The notes beneath the pieces are model-generated. The model had not been told where the DNA came from. It saw only the letters and a program-made list of their open reading frames with translations, and did not search any database. Below, in pieces: positions 26,376 to 35,785 of a DNA stretch of 64,000 nucleotides. This DNA is from Aquisphaera giovannonii (lineage in GTDB: Bacteria > Planctomycetota > Planctomycetia > Isosphaerales > Isosphaeraceae): assembly GCF_008087625.1 (NCBI RefSeq), contig NZ_CP042997.1, positions 6,138,001 through 6,202,000 of the forward strand, in the 5' to 3' direction. Numbering within the stretch: position 1 is the first letter of the stretch; every line of letters begins with the position of its first letter. Made by a program: the position numbers and the translations under genes.

Positions 26376-28211
26376 TTAGGTGGTGGCGGCGGATTCGGCC
26401 GGGGTCGCCTCGGGCCGCTTCAGGTCGGTCACGTATCCCAGCAGGTCGTCGATCATCGCCTCGGGCAGCGTGGGCAGGATCGCCTCCAACTTCGGGTAGG
26501 CCTCGGCCCGGGGGAGCTCCCGGATGAGGTCGCCGAGCCAGTAGCCCACGCCCGTGTATCCGTAGGGCGACTTCTTCGTCGAGAACGTCCGGATCAGCTC
26601 GATGACGAGGTCGGTCGCGTCGGGATGCCCGGCCCGGATCATGGCGTCGAGGACCTCGGCCATCTCGAATTCCTTCCCCCGCCGGCCGAATTTCTCCCGG
26701 AATCGCCTCGTGAGGAACTCGCGCGCCCCGGCGTGCCCCGGCACGGCGATCGCCTCGATCAGGTCGGCCCGCCCGAGCTCGACCGCCAGGTCCAGCCACC
26801 GCGGGTCGATCTTCGTCGCGTCCGGGGCCTGGTAGCCCGCGGGCCTCCTCGACCTGTACGGGAGCAGGAAATGCGCGACCACCGTCTCCCGCTTCCTCCA
26901 GGCGGGGTCCCGGTCCTTCTTCTTCTCGTCCACGCGGGCGGTGAGGTACGGGCTGAAGAGGTCGAAGACCTCGGCTGCGGGCCGCGACGCATCGGCGGCG
27001 GCGAGGGCATGGCCGAGGCCCTGCGGGGACAGCGTCGCGTGCGCCTCGATGAGCGCCGACTGCACGCGGGGCGGGCCCTCGGCCATGACGGCCTGGAGCC
27101 GCTCGATCACGTCCTTGCCGCCGGGCGTCCCCTTGATCCCGTCGAGCCGCTCCCGCTCCCCGAACATCCCCAGCAGGAGGGCCTCCGTCCTGGCATCGTC
27201 GCGCCCCCTGAGGCATCGCAGGAGCAGGTCCATGCGCTCGTTCTGCTTGCCGAGCTTCTTGGCGTCCTTCTCCTTGCCCTCGAGCAGGGCCCGGAACTGC
27301 GCCTCGGCCTCGTCGATCAGGAAGCCCGCGACGATGGGGTGGCGACTCTCCCGGACGGGCTCGACGGCCTGCTCCAGGGCGCCGGTCCGGATCGCCTCGC
27401 AGAGCGTCCTCGCGGCCTCGTCCGCGCCCGACCGGGCCAGCGCCTTCAGGGTCGCGGCCTGCACGTCCCTGGACCTGGACTTCGCGTTCTGCATCAGGAA
27501 CGGCAGGTCGTCCGGCGAGTCGCCCAGGCAGCCGATCGCAGCGACGCGGACCTCCTGGGAGCCCTCCTCGAAGGCCCGCAGGACGTGGGGCCGCGCGGCG
27601 TGCGGGTCGATCCGGTGCATCAGCACCAGCCTCCGCACGTGGCCGCCCCGGCCCTTCGGGTCGAAGCCCGCCTCCAGCCCGGGGAAGATCGCCCTGCCAT
27701 AGAGGGGCAGGATCTTGTCGGCGATCAGGTCGGCGATCTCCGCGTAGCCGTCGTCGATCGCGGCCAGGGCCGGCGCGATCAGGCGGAGGTCGCGGAACGC
27801 CCCCCGCTCGAAGGCGTCGCGGATGACCTCGAAGCGACCCGAGCCCTTGGACGCGAGCGCCTCCAGGAGCGGCTTGAGCATCCGCGCGGAGGCCCGCGTC
27901 TCGAAGCGGCCCGCGTCGGCGGCGGCCAGCGGCGTCAGCTCGCCCTCCATCCCCGTCTCGCCCTGGGTGTAGAGGATGGAGTTGATCATCGTGGCCAGGT
28001 CCAGGAGCGCCGCCGCCGAGGACTGCTCCTTGCTCTCGACGAGGCGTGCGACGGCCTCGGCGAGCTTCGCGAAGACGGGGGCCTTCTTGCCGGCCTGCTC
28101 CAGCGGCGGCAGGAGCTTCTTGAGGCGGAAGTCCCCGGGCGCGACCATGCTGCCGGCGATGGCCAGCCGCCGGACCTCATCGTAGGCCTGGACCAGGACG
28201 GGAATGCTCAT
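26376..28211 (-). CDS. HEAT-repeat-like helical protein of the MoxR/VWA set
   Basis: 611 residues, almost entirely helical. Repeated units of the form HVLRAFEEGSQEVRVAAIGC and RDVQAATLKALARSGADEAA point to HEAT/Armadillo-type repeats in the centre (about residues 200-300). ATG 28211 is preceded by GGGGA. I know no enzymatic domain here; a scaffold role in the MoxR-VWA complex is inferred from its position between the SWIM and ATPase genes (51 and 13 bases away). Confidence 0.75.
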   Translation of the reverse strand: MSIPVLVQAYDEVRRLAIAGSMVAPGDFRLKKLLPPLEQAGKKAPVFAKLAEAVARLVESKEQSSAAALLDLATMINSILYTQGETGMEGELTPLAAADAGRFETRASARMLKPLLEALASKGSGRFEVIRDAFERGAFRDLRLIAPALAAIDDGYAEIADLIADKILPLYGRAIFPGLEAGFDPKGRGGHVRRLVLMHRIDPHAARPHVLRAFEEGSQEVRVAAIGCLGDSPDDLPFLMQNAKSRSRDVQAATLKALARSGADEAARTLCEAIRTGALEQAVEPVRESRHPIVAGFLIDEAEAQFRALLEGKEKDAKKLGKQNERMDLLLRCLRGRDDARTEALLLGMFGERERLDGIKGTPGGKDVIERLQAVMAEGPPRVQSALIEAHATLSPQGLGHALAAADASRPAAEVFDLFSPYLTARVDEKKKDRDPAWRKRETVVAHFLLPYRSRRPAGYQAPDATKIDPRWLDLAVELGRADLIEAIAVPGHAGAREFLTRRFREKFGRRGKEFEMAEVLDAMIRAGHPDATDLVIELIRTFSTKKSPYGYTGVGYWLGDLIRELPRAEAYPKLEAILPTLPEAMIDDLLGYVTDLKRPEATPAESAATT

Positions 28212-28262
28212 GGGGGTCCCCTCGTCCGATCGGTTTGTGTCGGATCAAGCCCGAAGGCGGCG

Positions 28263-29708
28263 TCAGAGCGTCAGGCGGATCACGTCGGATTCGGTCACGA
28301 TGGAGAGCGGCTTGACCTCGAGCCTGCGGGCGTCCAGGTCGTGCCGGAACCGCACGATGAGGGTCTGGTCCTCCAGGGCCTCCGGCGGCACGAGCGAGAG
28401 CAGGTGCGTGCTCCGCGGCTCCTCGGGCAGGCCGGCGTCGGTGAGGACCAGGCGGTCGCCCGTGCGGTCCTCGACGACCATCGCCCTGCCGATCGCGCCG
28501 ATGCGGCGGAAGCTCAGGGCGACGATCGGGTACTTGTCCGCGAGGGGGTTCTTCAGGACCGACTTGACGTCCTTGACCGCGGCGGCGAACTCCGCGCGGC
28601 CGTGGCCGCGGACCGTCGCGAGGTCTCGGGCCTCGATCGGCCGGGCGAGCATCCCGTCCCAGCGGACGCGGGGATTCATGTCGCCCGGGTAGACGCACAG
28701 CTCCTTGACCTGCGCCACCTGGGCGAAGCTGTCCTCGCCCTTGATGTGCCGGGCGGCCTGGTAGGGCCGGAAGGTCTGGGTGAGGACGATGCGGCCGCTC
28801 TTGAGGTTCATCCAGGCGCCGGCGTCGACGTACTCCTTGCGGGCCACGTCGTCGTACGAGTGGAAGGCGAGCTGGACGAGCTCGACGTCCGGCTCCACGA
28901 GCCCGGCGTCCTTCAGCTCGCGGAGCTGCCAGGCGTGGCCCAGCCAGGCGGCGATGCCGGTGTCGGCCTCCGGGGCCAGCTCCGGGTCCTCGAGCCGGGA
29001 CTGGAGGTACGCACGGCCCTTGCGGATCAGGGCGTGCAGCCGGCAGAGCTGGTCGAGGGCCTCGCCGTAGACGGCCTCGCGGCCGGGGCCGGTGCGCTCC
29101 TCGCCCCCCGCCTCGCGGAAGAGCTTCGTGAATCCGTGCAGGGCCGCCTGCGCGCCGGGCAGGTAGGCGTTGCCGAGCTGGCGGGCCTGCTCCTCCAGCT
29201 CGCGGGCGGTCTTCGCGTTCACGTTGCCGACGCCCAGCCGGACGACGTCCAGCGTCAGCTTCTCCAGGAGGTCGATGCCGTCGAGCTGAGCCTTGATCTT
29301 CTTGGCGAGCGCCGCCTTGTTGACCGCGACCGGCTTCTCGGCCTCGGCCTTCTTCTTCTCGACGCGGGCCGCCACCTTCTCCCGCTTGGACGAGATCTCC
29401 TCGGGCACCTCGGCCGTGGTGAACGGCTTCCCGTCGGCGATCGCGTAGAGCAGCCCCAGGGAGTGCTTGCAGGGGAACTGGCGGCTGGGGCAGGTGCAGC
29501 GGTAGACCGGCTTCTCCGGCACGGCGAAGTCGGCCGAGCACAGGTACGGCGTCTTGCCGCTCCCCTGGCACTTGCCGAACCACAGCGTCTCGTCCTCCGA
29601 GCGGTTCAGCGACAGGTACTTCTTCTTGAGGACCAGCCCCCGCCCATTCCTGGCCGCTTCCGCGTTCGGCGCGGCGGCCTCGATGAAGTCTTCGGTGATC
29701 GAGATCAT
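28263..29708 (-). CDS. SWIM zinc-finger protein, YehQ-like
   Basis: 481 residues from ATG 29708. The SWIM motif CxCx6CxH is complete: C71-T-C73, then C80-K-H82 in CTCPSRQFPCKHSLG. A Lys/Glu/Ala-rich coiled-coil-like segment (about 105-150) follows, then a long region of unknown fold ending in LSIVTESDVIRLTL. Upstream in-frame sequence is low complexity and not used. SWIM domains bind DNA or proteins. It is the first gene of the five-gene set, so it should lie next to the promoter. Confidence 0.88.
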   Translation of the reverse strand: MISITEDFIEAAAPNAEAARNGRGLVLKKKYLSLNRSEDETLWFGKCQGSGKTPYLCSADFAVPEKPVYRCTCPSRQFPCKHSLGLLYAIADGKPFTTAEVPEEISSKREKVAARVEKKKAEAEKPVAVNKAALAKKIKAQLDGIDLLEKLTLDVVRLGVGNVNAKTARELEEQARQLGNAYLPGAQAALHGFTKLFREAGGEERTGPGREAVYGEALDQLCRLHALIRKGRAYLQSRLEDPELAPEADTGIAAWLGHAWQLRELKDAGLVEPDVELVQLAFHSYDDVARKEYVDAGAWMNLKSGRIVLTQTFRPYQAARHIKGEDSFAQVAQVKELCVYPGDMNPRVRWDGMLARPIEARDLATVRGHGRAEFAAAVKDVKSVLKNPLADKYPIVALSFRRIGAIGRAMVVEDRTGDRLVLTDAGLPEEPRSTHLLSLVPPEALEDQTLIVRFRHDLDARRLEVKPLSIVTESDVIRLTL

Positions 29709-30096
29709 GGCAGTCGGCCCATCGGAACCGTGACCCCAGCCCGAGAAGGACGCCGCGGGCGATTCTAGAGGGGGCAAGCCCGCCGAACAACCCGCCGCTC
29801 CCGACGCGGAGACGCATGTCGATGCGGCACCACGGGACGTTGCCCCCATCCGCCTCGATCCGCGAGCGGATCCGGCGTCCCGCATGCCCCACATGCGACC
29901 CGCCCGGGATCATACACGGACGTCGTGATGGTGTCCATGCGTATAGTAAAAATTTTTCGGATTTGTCCGGTTCCCGTCGGTGACCCGGCCGCGTCACGCG
30001 GTACGCGCGGGATCGATCGGGCGTAGAATGAGGTACGGGTTGTGCAGGTCGAGCGGGAGGGCCGGCGTCGTCCATCCGCCCCCTGGAGGCATCTTC
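29709..30096. other. Divergent upstream region of the SWIM/MoxR operon and MEMO gene
   Basis: No coding frame. A short AT-rich patch at about 29940-29965 (GTATAGTAAAAATTTTTCGG), rare in this genome, could host a promoter for either direction, but I cannot fit a good -35/-10 pair on either strand. Confidence 0.4.
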
Positions 30097-30903
30097 ATGA
30101 ACGTCCGAACGCCTGCCGTGGCCGGCCGGTTCTACGAGGCCGAGCCGCATCGACTGCGAGGCGATGTCCGGCGAATGCTGGACGAGGCCGCTCCGGCGGG
30201 GGGAGGTGGGGCCGAGGCCCTGATCGTGCCGCACGCCGGCTACGCGTACTCGGCGCCCGTCGCGGCGAGCGGCTACGCGTGGCTGATGCCCCGGGCCTCG
30301 GAGATCCGCCGGGTGATCCTGCTGGGGACCTGCCACACCGCGGGCGTGGAGGGGCTGGCCGCGTCCGGGGCGGCCGCCTTCGAGACGCCGCTCGGGGCCG
30401 TGCCCGTGGATCGCGAGGCGGTCGGGCGCGTGGCCGGGCTGGAGGGCGTCTCGGTCCGCGACGACGTCCACGCCCGCGACCATGCGCTGGAAGTGCAGCT
30501 GCCCTTCCTCCAGGTCGTGCTGGACCGGTTCGCGATCGTGCCGTTCCTGGTCGGTGCGGCGTCGCCCGGCGAGGTGGCCGGCGTCATCGATGCCCTGTGG
30601 GATGCCCCGGGCACGGCCGTCGTCGTCAGCTCCGACCTGAGCCATTATCACGGGTACGAGGAGGCCCGACGCATGGACGAGGCGACGGCCCGCGCCATCG
30701 AGGCGATGGACGAGTCGGCGCTCGGCCCCGGATCCGCCTGCGGCCGGTTCGCCATCGCCGGGCTGCTCCGCGCCGCCCGCGAGCGCGGCCTGGCCTGCCG
30801 CATGGTCGACCTCCGCTCTTCCGGCGACACGGCCGGCCGCCGCGACCGGGTGGTCGGCTACGGGGCCTTCGTCCTGCTCGACGACGCGGAAGAGGAGGGA
30901 TGA
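30097..30903 (+). CDS. amrB: MEMO-family protein (AmmeMemoRadiSam system protein B)
   Basis: 268 residues from ATG 30097, with GGAGG seven bases before. Family marks are RTPAVAGRFYEAEPHRLRGD at the start, LIVPHAGYAYSAPVAASGY (His46 of the metal-site-like pocket), RVILLGTCHTAGV, DHALEVQLPFLQ and VVSSDLSHYHGYEEA. The fold is related to class III extradiol dioxygenases. The function of the bacterial protein is unsettled; it is usually encoded with an AMMECR1 protein and a radical SAM protein, neither of which is adjacent here. Confidence 0.92.
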   Translation: MNVRTPAVAGRFYEAEPHRLRGDVRRMLDEAAPAGGGGAEALIVPHAGYAYSAPVAASGYAWLMPRASEIRRVILLGTCHTAGVEGLAASGAAAFETPLGAVPVDREAVGRVAGLEGVSVRDDVHARDHALEVQLPFLQVVLDRFAIVPFLVGAASPGEVAGVIDALWDAPGTAVVVSSDLSHYHGYEEARRMDEATARAIEAMDESALGPGSACGRFAIAGLLRAARERGLACRMVDLRSSGDTAGRRDRVVGYGAFVLLDDAEEEG

Positions 30904-31226
30904 CGAGCGGGCCGCGTCGCTTCTCCGCGGGGCCGTCACGGCGCGGGGGCCGCGCGGGCCCGAGCCGGCACGATCTCCCGGCAGGTCGGGGCCGCCCGGC
31001 GCGAGGATGAACCGGATTTTAGGAGAGACGCCCTCCGATCCCCGCTCGTCTCTGATGCCGTTCATTCGAGCCCACGGGGGCCTCCCGAGGCCGGGGATGA
31101 CATCCATCCCGCCGGCCGCCGGGATGGCCTCTCGCACGTCGCCGGAGAGCCGGAGACCACGGACGCCCGGGCGCCTCGCGGGAGGTGCCTCCCTCGTTCG
31201 AGTGACGGAGAAGAGGAAGACGCGCT
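30904..31226. other. Intergenic, no gene seen
   Basis: No convincing frame. A hairpin CCATCCCG...CGGGATGG (31104-31111 with 31120-31127) is the only structure I noticed; it might terminate the MEMO transcript. Confidence 0.4.
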
Positions 31227-32386
31227 ATGAACAGGCCAATCCATCTCGCCCTGGCCGCGGCGGCCAGCGCCCTGCCGCTCTGCGTCCTCGCGGTCGCCTC
31301 CCGCTCGGATGGAGCCCGCGCCGCGGCGGCGACCGCGACGGCCGCGCAGGCGCCGCCGGCCTTGCTCGCCTCGCCACGGGCGACCGAGGTCGTGGACGCG
31401 GCCGATGCCTTCCTGGCCACGCTCTCGGAGGAGCAGCGTGCGATCGCCCAGGTCGGGCTGGAGTCGCGGCTCGCCGTCCGCTGGACGAACTTCCCGGGCG
31501 GGTCCAACGTGCGCAACGGCGTCTTCTACCGGGACCTCAAGCCCGAGCAGGTCGAGGCGGCCCTGAAGGTCGCCCGGGTCGCCCTGGGCGAGGAAGGTTT
31601 CGCGCGATATCAGGAGGTCCGCGCGGCCGACGACGTCTTTGCCAAGGGGCACGGCGGGCCAGGCCGCGGAGGCCCCGGCGGGCGCGGAGGTCCGAGCGGC
31701 CCGGGCGGCCCGCCCCAGAGGAAGGGCGGCGGTGGCGGCTTCGGCGGCGGGGGGGCCATGTTCGGGTCGGCGAACTACATGATCGCCTTCCTGGGCAAGC
31801 CGTCGAAGACCGACCCCTGGATCCTCCAGCTGGGCGGGCATCACCTCGCGATCAACATCTACTACAAGGGGGCGACCGGCGCCCCGACCCCGTACCACGT
31901 CGCCGCGCAGCCGACGGTGTGGAAGGACGACCAGGGCAGGACGCACGACCCGCTCGCCCCGATGCGAGACTCCCTGAACGGCCTGCTCGCTTCCTCACGC
32001 CCGAGCAGTTGAAGCAGGCGAAGCTCGAGGCGCGCTTCAATGATGTCTACGTGGGCCCCCAGAAGGATGGCCGGTTCCCCGCGACGAGCGAGGGCGTGCC
32101 GGTCGCCGGCCTCTCCGACGCCTCGAAGGAGTTCGTCCGGAAGGCCATCGCGGCCTGGACCGGTGACACGCCCCAGGGCCTCGAGTATCGAAAGCTCTAC
32201 GAGGCCGAGCTCGACCGGACGAAGGTCGCCTACTCGGGCACGACGAACGTCGGCGGCGACCGGGGTGACTACGTCCGCATCGACGGCCCGCGCGTCTGGA
32301 TCGAGTTCGCCACCCAGGGCAACGACCATTACCACACCATCTGGCGGGACCGGCTGACCGACTACGGCGCGGAGTTCTCCTTCTGA
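31227..32386 (+). pseudogene. DUF3500 secreted protein, frameshifted near residue 255
   Basis: From ATG 31227 the protein begins with a signal peptide (IHLALAAAASALPLCVLAVA) and reads as DUF3500: FLATLSEEQRAIAQVGLES, WTNFPGG, GVFYRDL, WILQLGGHHLAINIYYKG. The frame then ends at a stop after LNGLLASSRPSS (32012). The next frame continues with LTPEQLKQAKLEARFNDVYV and DYVRIDGPRVWIEFATQGND to a stop at 32386. One missing base around 31991-31996 (GCTTCC-TCACG) explains it; restored length is 386 residues. An insertion of about 40 residues rich in Gly and Pro (GRGGPGGRGGPSGPGGPPQ onward) interrupts the domain. The function of DUF3500 is unknown. A sequencing error is possible. Confidence 0.75.
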
Positions 32387-32750
32387 TGCGGAGTCCGTCG
32401 CCGCGACGGCCCGGCGGATCCGGAACGGCGACGGCCCGGGAGCGCCGCCCATCGCGTTGATACCCCCGGGGGTCGCGGGCGGCCCGGGCGTCGGGGCAGG
32501 CCCAGCGGAAGAACGCCGTCGCGTCACGGTCGGACCGGGGCCCCGGCGCGGCCGGGAGGTAAGCCCGGGCCGGGATGCCGCCCCGATCGGACCGCTCGCC
32601 CGCCACGCCCGCGATCGCCCGGCTGTGCCGAGGCGACGTGGGATGTTCGTCCCGGGAGTCGTCGAGGCTGCGGCGACCGGCGACCGTCTGGTATGGTGGG
32701 GCCGGGTGCGGGAGTGTCCGGGCCGAGGGCGCGAGGGCAGGGGGTGGGGC
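32387..32750. other. Intergenic, no gene seen
   Basis: Very GC-rich with frames open on both strands but no family signal, ribosome site or signal peptide. I see nothing functional apart from the leader of the hydrolase gene. Confidence 0.4.
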
Positions 32751-34955
32751 ATGCGGTCGGTGCACGGGGCAGGTCGGATCCTCTTCGCGGCCTGCCTGGC
32801 GACGACACTCGGAGCGGGCGAGAGGGCCGGCGAGGCGTCCGAGGGGGGACCGGCGCAGTCGCAACGGACCCTGATCCTCGCGCATGACATGCCCTGGTTC
32901 GTCGCCAAGCCCGCCTCGCCGTCATGGGGCTGGCACTGGACGATGAACGCGTTCGACCCCGACCGGGTGGACGCGGCGACGGGGCGGCGGCCGATCGCGT
33001 CGCACTTCCAGCCGCTCATCGGGCCGTACGACTCGGGCGACCCGGCGGTCCTCGAGTACCACCTCCTGCTGATGAAGCTCGCCGGGATCGACGGCGTCAT
33101 CGCGGACTGGTATGGCCTTTCCGACTTGGATGACTATCCGATCATTCACCGGAACACCGCCGCGCTCGTCGCGGCGGCGGAGAAGCTCGGGCTGAAGTTC
33201 GCGGTCTGCTACGAGGACCGGACGATCACGCGGCTCGTCGAGGCGGGCCGGCTGGCGAAGGCCGACCGCGTGAAGCACGCCCGGGAGACGCTCGCTTGGC
33301 TGCGCGACCACTGGTTCCGGTCGCCGGCGTACCTCAGGTGGGACGGCCGGCCGGTGCTGCTCTCGTTCGGCGAGGACGGCCTGAGCGACCGGGAGTGGGA
33401 GGAGGCGTTGCCGCAGGAGATTGGCGCCCCGGTCTATCTCAGCGAGCACCGCCGCCGCCCCCGCGCCGAGGGGGGCTTCGACTGGCCGGTCCCGAAGGAG
33501 GGGCTCGCGGCCTTCGATCGCTTCCGCGAGGCGTCGGCGGGCTGGCCCGTGCGGATGCCGGCCGCCTACGTGCGGTTCAAGGACATCTATGCGGAGGCGA
33601 AGGTCCGCGAGAGCTACGGCGAGCTCCCCGACCGCGGCGGGGGCATGCTCGAGACGACCCTCGGGGAGGCCCTCGCCATGAAGCCGCCGTTCGTCCAGGT
33701 CGCGACGTGGAACGACTGGGGCGAGGGGACGCAAATCGAGCCGTCCGCGGAGTTCGGCTACCGCGACCTGGAGACGATCCAGCGGCTCCGCCGGGAGCGC
33801 ATCGACCGGTCGTTCGCGCCCCGCGGCCAGGACCTCCGGCTGGTCTATCAACTCTATCAACTGCGGGGCCTCCAGGCCTCCCGGCCGGGGATGAAGGCGA
33901 GGCTCGATGAGGTCGCGGCGGACCTCGCGGCCGGCCGCCTCGCGCGGGCCCGCGAGGCCCTGGGCACGCTGGAGGCCGCCTCGCGGACGCCGCCCGTCGA
34001 GGACGGGCCCTTCCTCCGCCCGGCCGACGAGGACGGGGCGGAGCCGACCTGGGGCATCAAGGGGGGGATCGCGATCGGGCTCTGGCCGAACCGAGGCCCC
34101 CGAGGGCTGATCCGGATCTACACGCCGTACCTGAACCAGCCGAGGCTCACGCCGATGAACTTCATCGCCGTCGAGCCGATCGTCGGCAACGCCCGCGGGC
34201 TCTCCGAGCTGGAGCCCAGCCGGTTCGATCCCGGCATGACGGGCAAGGCGATGTGGTCCGCCGACCGCCGGGACCTGGCCGTCTCGCGCCGCGATCCGCG
34301 ACGGCCGGCCCGCGGGGTGATCAGCACCGAGGACGGCGGTAAGACGCTCCACGTCTCCATCGGCATCGAGCCCTTCGACAACGGGGCCCGCCCCATCATC
34401 GGGGTCACCTTCCGGGAGGGCCGGCCGCACGAGGTCACCTTCGTCGTCGAGGCCGTCGAGGGATCCGCGGCGATACGCGCCTGCATCCTCACCGCGACGA
34501 TGGGCAATTATGCCAGGCTGCGCACGCTCGGGCTGAAGCGCGGGGCCGTCACCGCCGCGTCACTCTACACCCCCTTCCGTCCGGTCTTCGCCGGGTTCGC
34601 CGCGCACCGGGAGTGGCCGCTCGAGGACCTGATCGTCCGCGATGACAAGGCATTCGTCGCGGCCTGGCCGGACGAGCCCGACCCTTCGCATGCCACATAC
34701 GACCGGGACGTCTTCCGCGGCTGGCACTACCGCGGCGACGTCGCGACGCAGTACTGGTCCACGATGGCGACCCCCGGCCTCGTGGCCCGCGTGAACGCCC
34801 GCGAGACCTACTGGGCCTCCACGGCGAAGATCCCCGGCGGCGTGGCCTTCGAAAACTTCGAGCTCGAGGTCCCCTTCGCGCCCGTGCGGGAATTCCGGTT
34901 CGGGATCGAGCCGGGCCTGATCCGGGAACCGGCGGGCCCCGATCCCGGGCGCTGA
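32751..34955 (+). CDS. Secreted glycoside hydrolase, GH71/GH99-like
   Basis: 734 residues from ATG 32751. The N-terminus is an export signal (GRILFAACLATTLGAG). Residues about 35-350 look like the TIM barrel of the GH71/GH99 group: LILAHDMPWF, HFQPLIGPYDSGDPAVLEYH, LLLMKLAGIDGVIADWYG and the signature VQVATWNDWGEGTQIEPSAE, whose acidic residues are in the active-site region. A separate C-terminal domain of about 330 residues (from GIKGGIAIGLWPNRGPRG) is beta-rich and unassigned. Likely target is a mannan or alpha-glucan-type polysaccharide, but the linkage cannot be deduced. It is tail to tail with the CBM9 gene. Confidence 0.85.
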   Translation: MRSVHGAGRILFAACLATTLGAGERAGEASEGGPAQSQRTLILAHDMPWFVAKPASPSWGWHWTMNAFDPDRVDAATGRRPIASHFQPLIGPYDSGDPAVLEYHLLLMKLAGIDGVIADWYGLSDLDDYPIIHRNTAALVAAAEKLGLKFAVCYEDRTITRLVEAGRLAKADRVKHARETLAWLRDHWFRSPAYLRWDGRPVLLSFGEDGLSDREWEEALPQEIGAPVYLSEHRRRPRAEGGFDWPVPKEGLAAFDRFREASAGWPVRMPAAYVRFKDIYAEAKVRESYGELPDRGGGMLETTLGEALAMKPPFVQVATWNDWGEGTQIEPSAEFGYRDLETIQRLRRERIDRSFAPRGQDLRLVYQLYQLRGLQASRPGMKARLDEVAADLAAGRLARAREALGTLEAASRTPPVEDGPFLRPADEDGAEPTWGIKGGIAIGLWPNRGPRGLIRIYTPYLNQPRLTPMNFIAVEPIVGNARGLSELEPSRFDPGMTGKAMWSADRRDLAVSRRDPRRPARGVISTEDGGKTLHVSIGIEPFDNGARPIIGVTFREGRPHEVTFVVEAVEGSAAIRACILTATMGNYARLRTLGLKRGAVTAASLYTPFRPVFAGFAAHREWPLEDLIVRDDKAFVAAWPDEPDPSHATYDRDVFRGWHYRGDVATQYWSTMATPGLVARVNARETYWASTAKIPGGVAFENFELEVPFAPVREFRFGIEPGLIREPAGPDPGR

Positions 34956-34956
34956 C

Positions 34957-35736
34957 CTATTTGCCCGCCGCGCGTGGTCCCTCGAAGGTGAGCGAGCCGT
35001 AGTCTCCGTGCCGGTGGAAGCTCGGCTGCGAGAGGGGCGCGGAGCTCATGAGGACGGGCTTCGTGCCGTCCGGGCCGTAGTCGTAGCGGCAGACGGCAAA
35101 CTTCCAGGTGTCGCCGGGCCTGGGCCTCCCGCCGGCGGAGGCGAAGGCGGTCCAGGGGATGCGGCCCTCGAGCGTCCAGCCCCGGTCCGCGTCGCCCGGG
35201 TGGTCGAGAGTGCCGTCCACGGTCGCCGCGACGGCCGTCCCGAGGGCCGGCCCGTCGTGCGTGTCCTTGAGCCCGTGGCCGGGCTTCGGGAAGGCCAGCT
35301 CGAAGACCGCGGCGTTGGGGTTGCCCTGGAACTCGAAGTACTCCGGCCGCTCGGCCGACGGCTTCAGGAAGAACTCGAGGACGTCCCCGTTCCAGAGGTG
35401 GTCGTTCCGCTTGTTCCCGAAGGCCCGGACCTCCGCGTCGGTCATCGTGCCGGCCCAGTAGAGCGCCTCGTCGTCCCAGGCGAGGTAGACGCGCGTGCCT
35501 TCGCGCGGCGTCTTGTCCCAGAACGAGGCGAACTTCTCGATGGGGACGGCCTGCTTCCAGCAAGGGTCGTCGAGCTTGCCGTCGAGCACGGGTGGCGTTG
35601 CGGCCCTCCGGCAGACGGCGTGTCGCGTGACGATGTCGGGGGAATCGTCGCCGCGGAGCGGCTCCGCGACGGGCGTGAGGATGGCCGCGGCGGCCGCGAG
35701 GCAAGCCGGCGCCAGGAGGCGGCAGGATCGTTTCAT
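34957..35736 (-). CDS. Secreted CBM9-like carbohydrate-binding protein
   Basis: 259 residues with a signal peptide (LLAPACLAAAAAILTPVAEP). The remainder is a single CBM9/DOMON-like domain: PVLDGKLDDPCWKQA, VYLAWDDEALYWAGTM, DHLWNGDVLEFFLKP and the closing GRIPWTAFASAGGRPRPGD with KFAVCRYDYG. Such domains bind sugars at polymer ends, often in polysaccharide-degrading proteins; here no catalytic domain is attached. Its stop codon is one base from that of the GH71/GH99-like gene, so the two genes are convergent rather than cotranscribed. Confidence 0.85.
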   Translation of the reverse strand: MKRSCRLLAPACLAAAAAILTPVAEPLRGDDSPDIVTRHAVCRRAATPPVLDGKLDDPCWKQAVPIEKFASFWDKTPREGTRVYLAWDDEALYWAGTMTDAEVRAFGNKRNDHLWNGDVLEFFLKPSAERPEYFEFQGNPNAAVFELAFPKPGHGLKDTHDGPALGTAVAATVDGTLDHPGDADRGWTLEGRIPWTAFASAGGRPRPGDTWKFAVCRYDYGPDGTKPVLMSSAPLSQPSFHRHGDYGSLTFEGPRAAGK

Positions 35737-35785
35737 CGTCGTCGGTCCTCGTCAGGGGGCGGTGGTCGTCGATCGCGACGACGGC

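Noticed and set aside
21321-29708. The MoxR/VWA genes as a cobalt or magnesium chelatase or a gas-vesicle cluster
   Set aside because: No chelatase large subunit or gas-vesicle protein is present; DUF5682 and SWIM partners are specific to the yeh-type set.
32037-32885. A minus-strand frame opposite DUF3500 and the hydrolase leader
   Set aside because: Arg/Pro-rich shadow of the plus-strand genes with no start signal.
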